Assembly: GCF_030409555.1 (NCBI RefSeq) | Contig: NZ_JAUFPU010000001.1 | Span: 186,001 to 250,000 of the forward strand | DNA from: Chitinimonas viridis | GTDB lineage: Bacteria; Pseudomonadota; Gammaproteobacteria; Burkholderiales; Chitinimonadaceae | DNA length: 64,000 nucleotides | Direction of reading: 5' to 3' | Shown: positions 41,956 through 49,974 of the stretch, in pieces | How positions within the stretch are numbered: the first letter of the stretch is position 1 | Layout: the number at the start of each line of letters is the position of its first letter | Program-made: the position numbers and the translations under genes | The notes under the pieces: model-generated | Databases searched by the model: none | What the model was told of the DNA's origin: nothing | The model's input: the letters and a program-made list of their open reading frames with translations, nothing else

Positions 41956-43071
41956 TCAGTTCAATACGCTGTCGGCCGATACATATTCATAAGCCAGATC
42001 GCGGGCAACTGCGGCATAAGTCACCTTGCCTTCGCAAACATTGAGGCCGTTGCGCAGATGGATATCATCCTTCAGCGCCTTCTTCCAGCCCTTGTTGGCA
42101 ATGGCCACGGCATGCACCAGCGTGGCATTGGTCAGTGCCATGGTTGAGGTACGCGCCACACCGCCCGGCATATTGGCCACGCAATAATGGGTCACGCCAT
42201 CCACCACATAGGTGGGTTCCTGATGGGTGGTCGCACGCGAGGTCTCAAAGCAGCCGCCCTGGTCGATGGCCACATCCACCAGCACCGAGCCCGGCTTCAT
42301 CAGCTTGAGCATGTCCTTGGTCACCAGCTTGGGTGCTGCGGCACCGGGGATCAGCACGGCGCCGATCACGGCATCGGCTACCTTGAGTTCGTTCTCGATG
42401 GCATCCTGGGTGGAGTAGAGGGTCTTGATACGACCACCAAAAGCTTCGTCAATTTCCTTCAGGCGCGGCAGCGAGCGATCCAGCAAGGTGACATCCGCCC
42501 CCAGGCCAGCCGCCATGCGGGCTGCGTGGGTACCTACCACACCACCACCGATCACGGTGACATGGCCAGGAGCCACACCAGGCACGCCCCCCAGCAGCAC
42601 ACCCGAACCGCCAGCCGATTTTTCCAAGGCCCGCGCCGCCGCCTGGATGGCCATGCGGCCCGCCACTTCCGACATGGGCGCCAGCAGGGGCAAACCGCCA
42701 CGGCCGTCGGTCACCGTCTCATAGGCGATGGCCACGCAACCGGACTTCACCAGTGCGGCAGTCTGCTCAGGATCCGGCGCCAGATGCAGGTAGGTATAGA
42801 GTATCTGCCCGGCACGCAGCATGGCGCACTCCACAGGCTGAGGCTCCTTGACCTTGATGATCATGTCGGCGCGCTTGAAGATTTCCTCGGCCGCCGTCAC
42901 GATCTGCGCCCCGGCTTCTATGTACTGCTCATCCGGAAAGCCGATAGCCGTCCCCGCGTTGGTCTGCACCAGCACATCGTGGCCGTTGCGCTTGAGTTCC
43001 TTGACACCGGCAGGCGTCAGGCCCACGCGGTATTCATGGTTCTTAATTTCCTTGGGTACGCCGATCAGCAT
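41956..43071 (-). CDS. ald: alanine dehydrogenase
   Basis: The 371-residue NAD-dependent enzyme interconverts L-alanine with pyruvate plus ammonia. All known active-site residues are in place at their standard numbers: Arg15, Lys75, His96 and Asp270, with the NAD-binding GGGVVG at 175-180. Its position at the head of the spu block suggests it recycles the alanine formed by SpuC to pyruvate. GGAG lies 7-10 nt upstream of the ATG. A palindrome related to one in front of puuR overlaps its likely promoter. Confidence 0.96.
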   Translation of the reverse strand: MLIGVPKEIKNHEYRVGLTPAGVKELKRNGHDVLVQTNAGTAIGFPDEQYIEAGAQIVTAAEEIFKRADMIIKVKEPQPVECAMLRAGQILYTYLHLAPDPEQTAALVKSGCVAIAYETVTDGRGGLPLLAPMSEVAGRMAIQAAARALEKSAGGSGVLLGGVPGVAPGHVTVIGGGVVGTHAARMAAGLGADVTLLDRSLPRLKEIDEAFGGRIKTLYSTQDAIENELKVADAVIGAVLIPGAAAPKLVTKDMLKLMKPGSVLVDVAIDQGGCFETSRATTHQEPTYVVDGVTHYCVANMPGGVARTSTMALTNATLVHAVAIANKGWKKALKDDIHLRNGLNVCEGKVTYAAVARDLAYEYVSADSVLN

Positions 43072-43166
43072 GATGAGTCTCTCCGTTTATTGATTTGTAG
43101 GCTTGTGACCTGCCATCGCTCACCCGCTTGGTGCGTCAAACATTCTCAACGCACCGCCGAGATGCG

Positions 43167-43186
43167 ATGTCAAACATATTAAACAC
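43167..43186. promoter_or_regulatory. candidate PuuR-type operator for the ald-spu operon
   Basis: ATGTCAAACATATTAAACAC is an imperfect palindrome that matches the puuR-side site (43308-43327) at 13 of 19 shared positions, with the TGT...ATATT...ACAC frame kept. On the minus strand TTTAAT within it could be the -10 of ald (candidate -35 TTGTGT, 18-nt spacing), so binding would block the operon promoter. Confidence 0.5.
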
Positions 43187-43267
43187 CAGCCCCCAAACAC
43201 GACACAAGCGCCATCGGTTGTGCGCCGCAATAAACGCTATATCAATGACTTTGCTGCAAAACAGTAC

Positions 43268-43294
43268 TTGTCAGCCGGCCTAAGGCCGTATAAT
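43268..43294 (+). promoter_or_regulatory. candidate promoter of the PuuR-type regulator
   Basis: TTGTCA (43268-43273) and a perfect TATAAT (43289-43294) with 15-nt spacing. The palindrome at 43308 lies just downstream of the expected start point, fitting autorepression. Confidence 0.5.
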
Positions 43295-43307
43295 TTCCCA
43301 CATCGAA

Positions 43308-43327
43308 GTGTTCACTATATTGGACAC
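43308..43327. promoter_or_regulatory. candidate PuuR-type operator for the regulator gene
   Basis: GTGTTCACTATATTGGACAC is a 16/20 palindrome, similar in its CAnTATAnTG core to the operator reported for E. coli PuuR. It lies between the candidate promoter and the start codon of the HTH-cupin regulator. Confidence 0.55.
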
Positions 43328-43358
43328 TTTACCATTACTCGATAGCAAGGAAGATGCC

Positions 43359-43928
43359 ATGTCACTGGAAGTCAGCACCCGGCTCAAGCTGGTTCGCGAA
43401 AAGCATGCCTTGTCGCAGCGCGAACTCGCCAAGCGTGCCGGCGTGACCAACAGCACGATTTCCCTGATCGAGCAGAACCGCGTCAGCCCGTCCATTTCCT
43501 CGCTGAAGAAGGTGCTGGATGGCGTGCCCATGAGCCTGGCCGAGTTCTTTACCTTTGATATAGAAGAGCCCGCCCGGCCCTCGCCATTTTTCGAGCCGGG
43601 CCAGATGCCCGACATCGGCGGCGAAGGCGTCAACCTCTTCCTGGTGGGCCACGGTGTACAGAACCGTCATATCACCATGCTGCGCGAAGTGTATTGCGCA
43701 GGCGCCGATACCGGCGCCGAGATGCTGAGCCACGCCGGGCAGGAGGTCGGCATCGTGGTCAAGGGCGAGATCGAGCTGACCGTGGCAGACCAGAGCCGGG
43801 TACTCAAGCCGGGCGAAGGCTATTATTTTGATTCCACCCTGCCCCACCGTTTTCGCAACCTGGGTGGCGACGATGCCGAACTGGTCAGCGCCAGCCTGGT
43901 CAGCCCGAATTCGCCGCCCAGTTTTTAG
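43359..43928 (+). CDS. PuuR-type HTH-cupin transcriptional regulator
   Basis: The 189-residue regulator has an N-terminal XRE-type helix-turn-helix (SQRELAKRAGVTNSTISLIE) and a C-terminal cupin domain (SHAGQEVGIVVKGEIELTVA then GYYFDSTLPHRFRN). This is the PuuR architecture, in which putrescine or a catabolite releases repression. The ATG at 43359 has AAGGA 7 nt upstream; the longer in-frame reading would start inside the operator. It is divergent from ald-spu and followed by the aldehyde dehydrogenase gene. Confidence 0.9.
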   Translation: MSLEVSTRLKLVREKHALSQRELAKRAGVTNSTISLIEQNRVSPSISSLKKVLDGVPMSLAEFFTFDIEEPARPSPFFEPGQMPDIGGEGVNLFLVGHGVQNRHITMLREVYCAGADTGAEMLSHAGQEVGIVVKGEIELTVADQSRVLKPGEGYYFDSTLPHRFRNLGGDDAELVSASLVSPNSPPSF

Positions 43929-44093
43929 GTTTTAGAGGAATGCTTACCGTTACCGAACAGGCGCCTGGGCCTTAACACAGCAGACCGCATCCTTACCCGC
44001 CGCCATCCGCCTGCGGCCAAGCACACAGGCAGTGCTTGCCCCGGCTGGGTCGGCCCTATCATCAACATGCTATCCCCATCGAGAGATCAACCC

Positions 44094-45509
44094 ATGAAAC
44101 ACTACGACAAACTGTTTATCAATGGCGAATGGGTCGCCCCCCATGGCAGCGGTACCACCACGGTCTACAACCCGGCCACCGAAGAAGCCTTCGCCGAAGT
44201 CTGCAACGCCGACCTCGACGACGTGAACAGCGCCTTTGCCGCCGCCCGCGCCGCCTTCCCGGCCTGGTCGCGCACCACCGCAGCCGAGCGTGCCGACTAC
44301 ATCCGCAAGCTGCATGCCGCGCTGGAAAAGCGCAAGGACGCATTGGCGCTGGCCATCTCCCAATCGATGGGCTGCCCGCTGGAAATCGCCAAGATCATCC
44401 AGGTGAACTGCGTGAAGGCCTTTGAGAAGTTTGCCGACCGCGCCCATGAGATGGAAGTGGAAAAACAGGTCAACAACTCGCTGGTCGTGCGCGAACCCGT
44501 AGGTGTCTGCGCCTTCATCACACCCTGGAACTACCCGCTGTACCAGCTGATCGGCAAAGTGGCGCCCGCCCTGGCTACCGGCTGCACCATGGTGCTCAAG
44601 CCTTCCTCGGTCACGCCCCTGCAGGACATCATCTTTGCCGAAGCGGTTGCCGAAATCGGCCTGCCCAAGGGCGTATTCAATCTGATCACCGGCCGCGGCG
44701 GCGTGCTGGGTGATGCCTTGGTGACGCACCCGGAAGCCGATATGGTCTCGTTCACCGGCTCCACCGCTACCGGCCGCCGCATCCAGCAGCTGGCCGCCGA
44801 GAGCATCAAGCGTGTCTGCCTGGAGCTGGGTGGCAAGTCGCCCTTCATCATTACCGAGGACGCACCGCTGGAGCAGGCTGTCACCTTCGGCGTGAAGGAT
44901 GTGATGATCAACACCGGCCAGACCTGCATCGCCCTTACCCGCATGCTGGTGCCCGCCTCGCGCTATGAGGAAGCCACCCAGATCGCAAAGCGCGTAGCCG
45001 AAAGCCTCAAGGTGGGCGACCCCATGGACAAGGACACCTTCATGGGCCCCATGAGCTCCATGGGCCAGCGCGAGACCGTGCTCAAGTACATCCAGAAGGG
45101 TCTGGACGAAGGCGCCAAGCTGGTCACCGGCGGCCTGGAGCGACCTGAAGGTCTGGACCGGGGTGCCTATGTACGGCCCACCATCTTCCGCGACGTGCAC
45201 AACAAGATGACCATCGCCCAGGAAGAAATCTTCGGGCCGGTCATCTGCATGATTCCCTACACCAACCTGGCCGAGGCCATCGCCATCGCTAATGACAGCG
45301 TCTACGGCCTGTCGTCTGGCGTGTGGGCCGCCACCAAGGAAGAAGGCATCCGCATCGCCCGCGAAATACGCACCGGCGGCTGCTATGTGAACGGCGGCGA
45401 CTTTAACTACGACGCACCACTGGGGGGCTACAAGCAGTCCGGCAACGGGCGCGAGTGGGGCGACTTCGGCATACACGAGTTCTACGAGATCAAGTCCATG
45501 CAGCTGTAA
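44094..45509 (+). CDS. NAD(P)-dependent aldehyde dehydrogenase, probable role in polyamine degradation
   Basis: The 471-residue enzyme oxidises an aldehyde to its acid. Catalytic residues are present: Glu244 in LELGGKSP and Cys278 in NTGQTCIALTR; FITPWNYP and FTGSTATGR are family marks. From its place after the PuuR-type regulator and beside spuC it probably acts on 4-aminobutanal or gamma-glutamyl-aminobutanal (the PuuC/KauB step). Sequence alone cannot fix the substrate. The ATG at 44094 has GAGAG 8 nt upstream. A hairpin follows the stop. Confidence 0.9.
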   Translation: MKHYDKLFINGEWVAPHGSGTTTVYNPATEEAFAEVCNADLDDVNSAFAAARAAFPAWSRTTAAERADYIRKLHAALEKRKDALALAISQSMGCPLEIAKIIQVNCVKAFEKFADRAHEMEVEKQVNNSLVVREPVGVCAFITPWNYPLYQLIGKVAPALATGCTMVLKPSSVTPLQDIIFAEAVAEIGLPKGVFNLITGRGGVLGDALVTHPEADMVSFTGSTATGRRIQQLAAESIKRVCLELGGKSPFIITEDAPLEQAVTFGVKDVMINTGQTCIALTRMLVPASRYEEATQIAKRVAESLKVGDPMDKDTFMGPMSSMGQRETVLKYIQKGLDEGAKLVTGGLERPEGLDRGAYVRPTIFRDVHNKMTIAQEEIFGPVICMIPYTNLAEAIAIANDSVYGLSSGVWAATKEEGIRIAREIRTGGCYVNGGDFNYDAPLGGYKQSGNGREWGDFGIHEFYEIKSMQL

Positions 45510-45533
45510 GTCTTGGATTGCTTGTTCATAGCA

Positions 45534-45561
45534 AACAGCCCCGGTTTAAACCGGGGCTGTT
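45534..45561 (+). terminator. palindromic hairpin after the aldehyde dehydrogenase gene
   Basis: Perfect palindrome AACAGCCCCGGTTT/AAACCGGGGCTGTT, 24 nt after the stop. The T-tract is short, so it may be a weak terminator serving both convergent genes. Confidence 0.65.
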
Positions 45562-45630
45562 GCATAGCTGGCGAAGCGTAGGAAAGGCGACTCCGTAAGG
45601 GCCGAGCCAGACTTAAGCGGTAAATACATC

Positions 45631-46119
45631 CTAGCTGCGTTGCGCAAACAGGGCTTTCTTGCGCTCGGCAATCTCGGCTCCCAGCTCAGCCATATCTATG
45701 TCGGTTGCCTTGGCTTTGGGAAACATCTCGTTTTGTTCTTCCTTGACGTGATGCTTCACGTATTCCCCCAGTACCTTCATCTTGGCATCGAACATTTCGC
45801 CAGTCGGTTCCACACCTTCTACCTCAGCGATCAGCGCCTTCAAGGTAGCATGCTCGACTGTGGCTTCAGGAACCAGTTCCTTATCATGTAAAGCACGCTT
45901 GACCGCAGGGTAGAATATCTCCTCCTCCACCTGAGCATGCACGCTTAGTTCGGCGCATATCTGCGCTACCAGTTGCCGCTTCTTTGCCAGTGAGGGTTTC
46001 TTTTCGTATTCGTCAAACAGCCCACCCACCAAGGTATGGTCTGCCCGCAGGAGCACCGTGGCGTCCTGAGCCTTTTTCAGGCTGTTGAGTTTGCTCGTGT
46101 TGCTGATCGTAGTAGTCAT
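45631..46119 (-). CDS. hemerythrin-like HHE domain protein
   Basis: The 162-residue protein is a four-helix HHE domain with likely diiron ligands in LLRADHTLVGGLFDEYE, VHAQVEEEIFYPAV, VEHATLKALI and YVKHHVKEEQNEMFPKA. Such proteins bind oxygen, NO or iron and are linked to stress defence. The C-terminus is charged (AEIAERKKALFAQRS). The ATG at 46119 begins the natural N-terminus; further in-frame sequence upstream crosses the neighbouring small gene and is not coding. It is the last gene of a minus-strand cluster. Confidence 0.88.
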   Translation of the reverse strand: MTTTISNTSKLNSLKKAQDATVLLRADHTLVGGLFDEYEKKPSLAKKRQLVAQICAELSVHAQVEEEIFYPAVKRALHDKELVPEATVEHATLKALIAEVEGVEPTGEMFDAKMKVLGEYVKHHVKEEQNEMFPKAKATDIDMAELGAEIAERKKALFAQRS

Positions 46120-46160
46120 GGTCTTGTCCAGTGAGTTGAGTTGCAGGTCGCCGCGGTTAG

Positions 46161-46232
46161 CTAGAGAAACAGGGCTATCAGGATAATGATGGGGATGGGA
46201 ATACCCAGGAAAAGCAACAATAGCGAACGCAT
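46161..46232 (-). CDS. 23-residue hydrophobic membrane peptide
   Basis: An ATG at 46232 preceded by AGGAGG (5-nt spacing) opens a 23-codon frame encoding an almost wholly hydrophobic product with the core GIPIPIIILIAL after a basic MRS start. It is a single-span membrane peptide. I recall very similar GIPIPII-type mini-proteins in other proteobacteria, annotated only as hypothetical; that recollection is not checked. It lies 32 nt after the membrane-protein gene and 41 nt before the hemerythrin gene, so it is probably in their operon. Confidence 0.65.
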   Translation of the reverse strand: MRSLLLLFLGIPIPIIILIALFL

Positions 46233-46264
46233 GGCAACCTCCTGTTTGTATGGGTAGACGAGGC

Positions 46265-47248
46265 TCAGTGATCGCGCTGACGGCCGCCATAGGTAGCAGC
46301 CAAGCTGGCGACAAACGCCCCGACCAGTAAGGAAATAAACAGCCATAAAGTGGCGTTGGCAGACGCTTTACGAGCTTGGTCAGCGGCCTCCCTGGCTGTG
46401 GTTTCAGCCGCCACCAGCGCGGCCTGCAGGCGTGCGAAAGTTTCACCCACCCGCTTTTCAGCCTCTTGCTGATTCAAACCCGTGCGTAGCGCAACCACTT
46501 GACCGACGTAGTTGAGGTCTTCCGGTGCCAAACTGCCTGCCTGAAGGGCGGTCATCAAGATACGGGTTACTTCATAGGAGGAAGTTGCTGCAGTTGGTTC
46601 CAGCCCGGGCGTGGAAGGCACACCATTGCTGTTGGTCACGCCTGCCTCCAAAGCTGCGTTACCGTCTTTACGAAACAAGGAATCGACGAAATAAGGCAGA
46701 GCCCCACTCTCACCGCCTGATCGAGTCGCCACCGCTCCCAATGGTGCACTAGCACCAAGGGTGGTAGTCATCACGGTAGACGCCATGCCATTGGTCAATG
46801 CCGCACCCGCCTGGGCGCCGCCACTGACCACCGCACCTACTGCGGAAGCCAACAGTGAAGCCGTTACCAGCGAGGCAATCGCCCAAGCCAGAAAGCCATG
46901 CGCGGTGTCACGGAAATAGACTTCATCGGTATTTATGTCCACCCAGCTGTCTCTTAATCTACCCGCCAGATAGCCTCCAAGGCCCGATGCCAGGAGCTGG
47001 GTGACCGTCAACCAGAGAATGGTGGAAGTCCCCAGGGTCGTAGCGCTAATGCCGCTGCTAGCCCACGGAGAGACCGACGACAGACCTAGGCCAACGCCCA
47101 ATAGTAGTAAAATCAACGATAAAGATGCTGCTGCCGTAGCACCCGCCAATATCGCCCCCCAAGACATGGCACTGCCAGTCAGGTGTACTGCATCCAACGT
47201 ATCGACGGGCGTGCTGTAAGGTACGCTTAGTTCACCGGGTTTGTTCAT
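46265..47248 (-). CDS. membrane protein of unknown function
   Basis: The 327-residue protein has several hydrophobic segments: SWGAILAGATAAASLSLILL near residue 29, then TQLLASGLGGYLAGRL, AWAIASLVTASLLASAVGAV and a C-terminal LWLFISLLVGAFVASLAATY. Between them lies a soluble helical region (about 215-290) rich in Ala, Glu and Gln. The start at 47248 has GGAGG just upstream. Similar proteins occur in many proteobacteria without known function. Its first residues, MNKPGELS, resemble those of the 165-residue protein in the same cluster. Confidence 0.75.
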   Translation of the reverse strand: MNKPGELSVPYSTPVDTLDAVHLTGSAMSWGAILAGATAAASLSLILLLLGVGLGLSSVSPWASSGISATTLGTSTILWLTVTQLLASGLGGYLAGRLRDSWVDINTDEVYFRDTAHGFLAWAIASLVTASLLASAVGAVVSGGAQAGAALTNGMASTVMTTTLGASAPLGAVATRSGGESGALPYFVDSLFRKDGNAALEAGVTNSNGVPSTPGLEPTAATSSYEVTRILMTALQAGSLAPEDLNYVGQVVALRTGLNQQEAEKRVGETFARLQAALVAAETTAREAADQARKASANATLWLFISLLVGAFVASLAATYGGRQRDH

Positions 47249-47302
47249 GATCACCTCCGAGAGAGACCTGTAGCCAAGGACACAGGCTTGTAAGCTGACT
47301 AT

Positions 47303-47330
47303 CCCCCGCGGCACCGTGGTGAAGCGGGGG
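47303..47330. other. inverted repeat after the 48-residue gene
   Basis: CCCCCGC/GCGGGGG with a 14-nt loop, 8 nt past the stop of the 48-codon gene on the minus strand; no T-tract. A possible weak terminator or RNA-stability element in the cluster. Confidence 0.45.
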
Positions 47331-47337
47331 CAAGGAA

Positions 47338-47484
47338 CTACTTGGCGTGCGGCTTGACGGCAGGTTTGGGATCGGGTTTGACGCTGGTCGCCGTGCGCTT
47401 GACTGAATCTGGCCTTGAATCTGACTTGGGGTTAGGCGCAGCCGCTTTTCCGGCACCGGCCGAGTTGTTTTTGGGGGTAGACAT
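47338..47484 (-). CDS. 48-residue Lys/Pro/Ala-rich protein
   Basis: An ATG at 47484, with AGGAGG about 9 nt upstream, opens a 49-codon frame on the minus strand whose product begins MSTPKNNSAGAGKAAAPNPK and ends in TSVKPDPKPAVKPHAK. It is strongly basic, Pro- and Lys-rich and probably disordered, like small nucleic-acid- or polymer-binding proteins. No family is recognised. It carries one of the two 13-mers (47578-47590) about 95 nt upstream. Composition and ribosome-binding site support a real gene. Confidence 0.6.
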   Translation of the reverse strand: MSTPKNNSAGAGKAAAPNPKSDSRPDSVKRTATSVKPDPKPAVKPHAK

Positions 47485-47577
47485 AATCAGGAGACCTCCT
47501 GGAGATTCCCGCCCTCCGCAGGATGCGGCGTGTCAGGATGGGTACGACACGACGACAATGGGCGCGATTGGAATGGC

Positions 47578-47590
47578 TGTCCGTACGCTA
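47578..47590. promoter_or_regulatory. shared 13-mer upstream of the 48-residue gene
   Basis: TGTCCGTACGCTA, with the palindromic core CGTACG, occurs 94 nt upstream of the start at 47484 and again, identically, 87 nt upstream of the start at 48267. A common regulator or alternative sigma factor site is likely. Confidence 0.55.
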
Positions 47591-47670
47591 TCGAACTGAT
47601 GGAGAGCCTTGCGATGACTGCCTAGCCAATGCCCAATCCGGCGAGACACAATGAGAAACCCCGCAACTTA

Positions 47671-47695
47671 CCTCCCCCACACCAGAGTGGGGAGG
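47671..47695. other. hairpin after the 165-residue gene
   Basis: CCTCC.CCAC/GTGGGGAGG (one bulge, 6-nt loop) between the two small genes; downstream of the 165-codon gene on the minus strand. No T-tract. Confidence 0.45.
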
Positions 47696-47769
47696 GTGAG
47701 ATGACGGGGCATTCCGCTGCACCTGTATGCGGCAACTAAACTATTGCTGTTGAGTTAAGTGTGCTTGTC

Positions 47770-48267
47770 CTATACGCGCGTACCAGAGCGTAAACTATCA
47801 GTCCTTGAGCGCTGAGGGTGGGGCAATGCCGATGCTTGGCGTGCGGGACTATCGTTATCCTCGTGCTCACTACCGGCACTGATACCCTCCTCTCGAAATG
47901 CATCAAGATAGGCATTGACTGCATGGCAATAGCGCTGGGTGCTGCGCTCGATTGTGGAGAAGTAGCGCTGCATCACGTCAGTGGCCGCCATGCTGATGGC
48001 CTCCGAGTAACCAAGAAACTGTTGGGCCTCCTGTTTAATGGCCCGAGTGGATCGGGCCACTTCTTGCTTTGTAGCCGCTGTTACCGTCACTTCTTTCGCG
48101 GGGCCTTGATCAGGCGGGGTAGAGGTCGGTTCCCGCTGAGGACGCGTGGGACCTGATTCCGACCCTGGCTCATGACGAACGCGTGAGGGCTCGTTGTCGC
48201 CGGTTTTTGGATCGATACCATCGGTTTTTCCGGTAGTGTGACTGATAGATTCGCTAGGCTTATTCAT
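47770..48267 (-). CDS. uncharacterised protein with disordered N-terminus and helical core
   Basis: The 165-residue protein has a polar, Pro/Thr/Glu-rich N-terminal half and a helical segment of about 60 residues (KQEVARSTRAIKQEAQQFLG through MQRYFSTIERSTQRYCHAVN) that recalls phasin-like surface helices; this resemblance is weak. The ATG at 48267 has GAGG 6-7 nt upstream. The 13-mer TGTCCGTACGCTA lies 87 nt upstream. It is the first gene of the minus-strand small-protein cluster. Confidence 0.65.
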   Translation of the reverse strand: MNKPSESISHTTGKTDGIDPKTGDNEPSRVRHEPGSESGPTRPQREPTSTPPDQGPAKEVTVTAATKQEVARSTRAIKQEAQQFLGYSEAISMAATDVMQRYFSTIERSTQRYCHAVNAYLDAFREEGISAGSEHEDNDSPARQASALPHPQRSRTDSLRSGTRV

Positions 48268-48599
48268 GGTGACCTCTGAGTAAATCCTGCCGCCTGCGAC
48301 ATTGCAGGGTGGTCGGATCTGGAGACATGAACCTTGAGCGAGAACGAAACAGGTGTCCGTACGCTACCCCTCTTTGTATTGGAGTAGCACTGACGGTCTA
48401 TCAGAGTGTATGACCCAGGTAGGGTGTGCTTGTCTTCAAACTGCATGGCTTACAGCGGCAATGAGGCCGCAACCCGACAAAAGCACTGATTCGCCTTACC
48501 TGAGCTTGGTTAGGGCACGAAAAAGTACTACGCCTTTATCTCAATGTATCCTGCCCCAGCCCCAACCAGTCCATGCAGGATCCCCCTTTGAGGCACCCC
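48268..48599. other. divergent intergenic region
   Basis: No gene is seen. It holds the promoter of the 165-residue gene on the left, including the second 13-mer, and that of the MmcQ/YjbR-type gene on the right. Confidence 0.5.
48354..48366. promoter_or_regulatory. shared 13-mer upstream of the 165-residue gene
   Basis: Second identical copy of TGTCCGTACGCTA, at almost the same distance from the downstream start codon as the first copy; flanking sequence is not shared. Confidence 0.55.
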
Positions 48600-48965
48600 A
48601 TGAACACCAGCGAACTACAGCACTATTGCAGCCAGTTCCCCGGCGCGGAGCACCAGCTTGTCGGCCCGCCGGGCAATGTGCTGGTGTACGGTGTGGGCGA
48701 CAAGCAGTTCGCCTATTTCAAGCTGTCCGACCCAGAAAAATGGCGCTTCAGCATCCGCACCACGCCAGAGCGCTTCCTGGAGCTGACCGATATGCCGGGC
48801 ATCAAGCCGGCCCGCTACCTAGGGCGTTTTCATTGGGTCACCATCGTCGATGTACGCAGCATGCCGCCGGACTATCTGCAGGAGCTGGTGAGCTGGTCAT
48901 ATAACAAGGCCTTGGCTTCGCTATCGAAAACCAGGCAGGCGCAGCTGCTGCGGCCATCCGCCTAG
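48600..48965 (+). CDS. MmcQ/YjbR family protein
   Basis: The 121-residue protein matches the MmcQ/YjbR family, a small double-wing fold sometimes called DNA-binding: the ligand-like GVGDKQFAYFKLSD segment and WRFSIRTTPERFLELTDMPG then ARYLGRFHWVTI are typical. The function is unknown. The ATG at 48600 has GAGG 6 nt upstream and matches the family start. Confidence 0.88.
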   Translation: MNTSELQHYCSQFPGAEHQLVGPPGNVLVYGVGDKQFAYFKLSDPEKWRFSIRTTPERFLELTDMPGIKPARYLGRFHWVTIVDVRSMPPDYLQELVSWSYNKALASLSKTRQAQLLRPSA

Positions 48966-49048
48966 GCGCCCCCCAATTTGGAGGATGCACTGGCGACACA
49001 ATTACGGTAGCGTGCGACGGCAAACAATCAAAAATGCAGGAGGAAAAC

Positions 49049-49939
49049 ATGAACAGGCTCTCCCTGGCGGCGACCCTCAAACCGGCATTGCTGTGCGGTA
49101 GCCTGCTGCTTGGCGGCTGCGCCAACCTGACGGCAGTCAACAGCTATGCCAGTGACACCCACCGCCTGACCACCGCATTCGAACCCATGCTGGCAGGCTC
49201 GTCCCATAGTTGCACCGCCAAGTACCTGCGCAAGAAGGCCATTACTGCGCGCGATTTCGATGCGGCCGCAGCCGAGAAGGCGGCCGCTACGCTGTGCGGG
49301 CCTATCGAAGCCGACAACAAGGTGATGACCGAGCTTAACGGCCTGCTGGGCCAATACGCCGATACGCTGACTGCCCTGGCCGATGAGCAGCTGCCCAGCT
49401 ACAAGGGCGAGTTCGGCGGCCTGAAGGACTCCCTTGCCACCGTCAAACGCAAAGGCAGCGACGAGCCATTGTTTGACGATGGCAAACTCAGCGCGATTAC
49501 CGGGCTGGCAGCCCATCTGAGCCGCATTGCCACTCAGCGCGCGCAGAGGGCTGCGATACGCGACCTGCTGGACCACGAGGTGGCCGTACTGGCGATCACC
49601 AATGCGCTGAACGACTACGCCCAGCACAACTACCGTGGGTGGCAGAAGGACGAGCAAAGAGAACTCGTTCTATTGCGTGAGGCGCTGGACAACGCTGGCA
49701 AGACCGAACCGCTGGCTGCCAACTACCTCAAGACCCAGCTCTTGGCGGAAGAGAAGCAGATTGCCGCCCGCGAGCAGGCGGTGGAAGCGTTCAGCGCCTC
49801 CATACGCGAGATGCAGCAAGCGCATGCACTGATCAAGCAGAAATACGATCAACCTGACGACAAGGCACTGGCAGCCCAACTCAAGCAGTTTGCCCTGGCC
49901 ATTGCAAAACTGGACCGGCAGGCCAAAGCCGCCTTCTAG
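49049..49939 (+). CDS. putative lipoprotein of unknown function
   Basis: The 296-residue product begins with a lipoprotein signal peptide: a basic start, a hydrophobic stretch and the lipobox LLGGC with Cys at about 26. The rest is helical and charged, with a C-terminal coiled-coil-like segment (EEKQIAAREQAVEAFSASIR). AGGAGG lies 5 nt before the ATG at 49049. It is followed 35 nt later by another small gene on the same strand; no family is recognised. Confidence 0.72.
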   Translation: MNRLSLAATLKPALLCGSLLLGGCANLTAVNSYASDTHRLTTAFEPMLAGSSHSCTAKYLRKKAITARDFDAAAAEKAAATLCGPIEADNKVMTELNGLLGQYADTLTALADEQLPSYKGEFGGLKDSLATVKRKGSDEPLFDDGKLSAITGLAAHLSRIATQRAQRAAIRDLLDHEVAVLAITNALNDYAQHNYRGWQKDEQRELVLLREALDNAGKTEPLAANYLKTQLLAEEKQIAAREQAVEAFSASIREMQQAHALIKQKYDQPDDKALAAQLKQFALAIAKLDRQAKAAF

Positions 49940-49974
49940 TGCAGCCTGGACTTGCAGCAAGGAGGAAACCCACC

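Noticed and set aside
39675-42044. 789-codon plus-strand frame across puuA and puuD
   Set aside because: It is antisense to two genes with intact catalytic residues and spans the intergenic gap between them.
44070-45476. 468-codon minus-strand frame opposite the aldehyde dehydrogenase gene
   Set aside because: Shadow of a conserved enzyme with intact Glu244 and Cys278; no ribosome-binding site.
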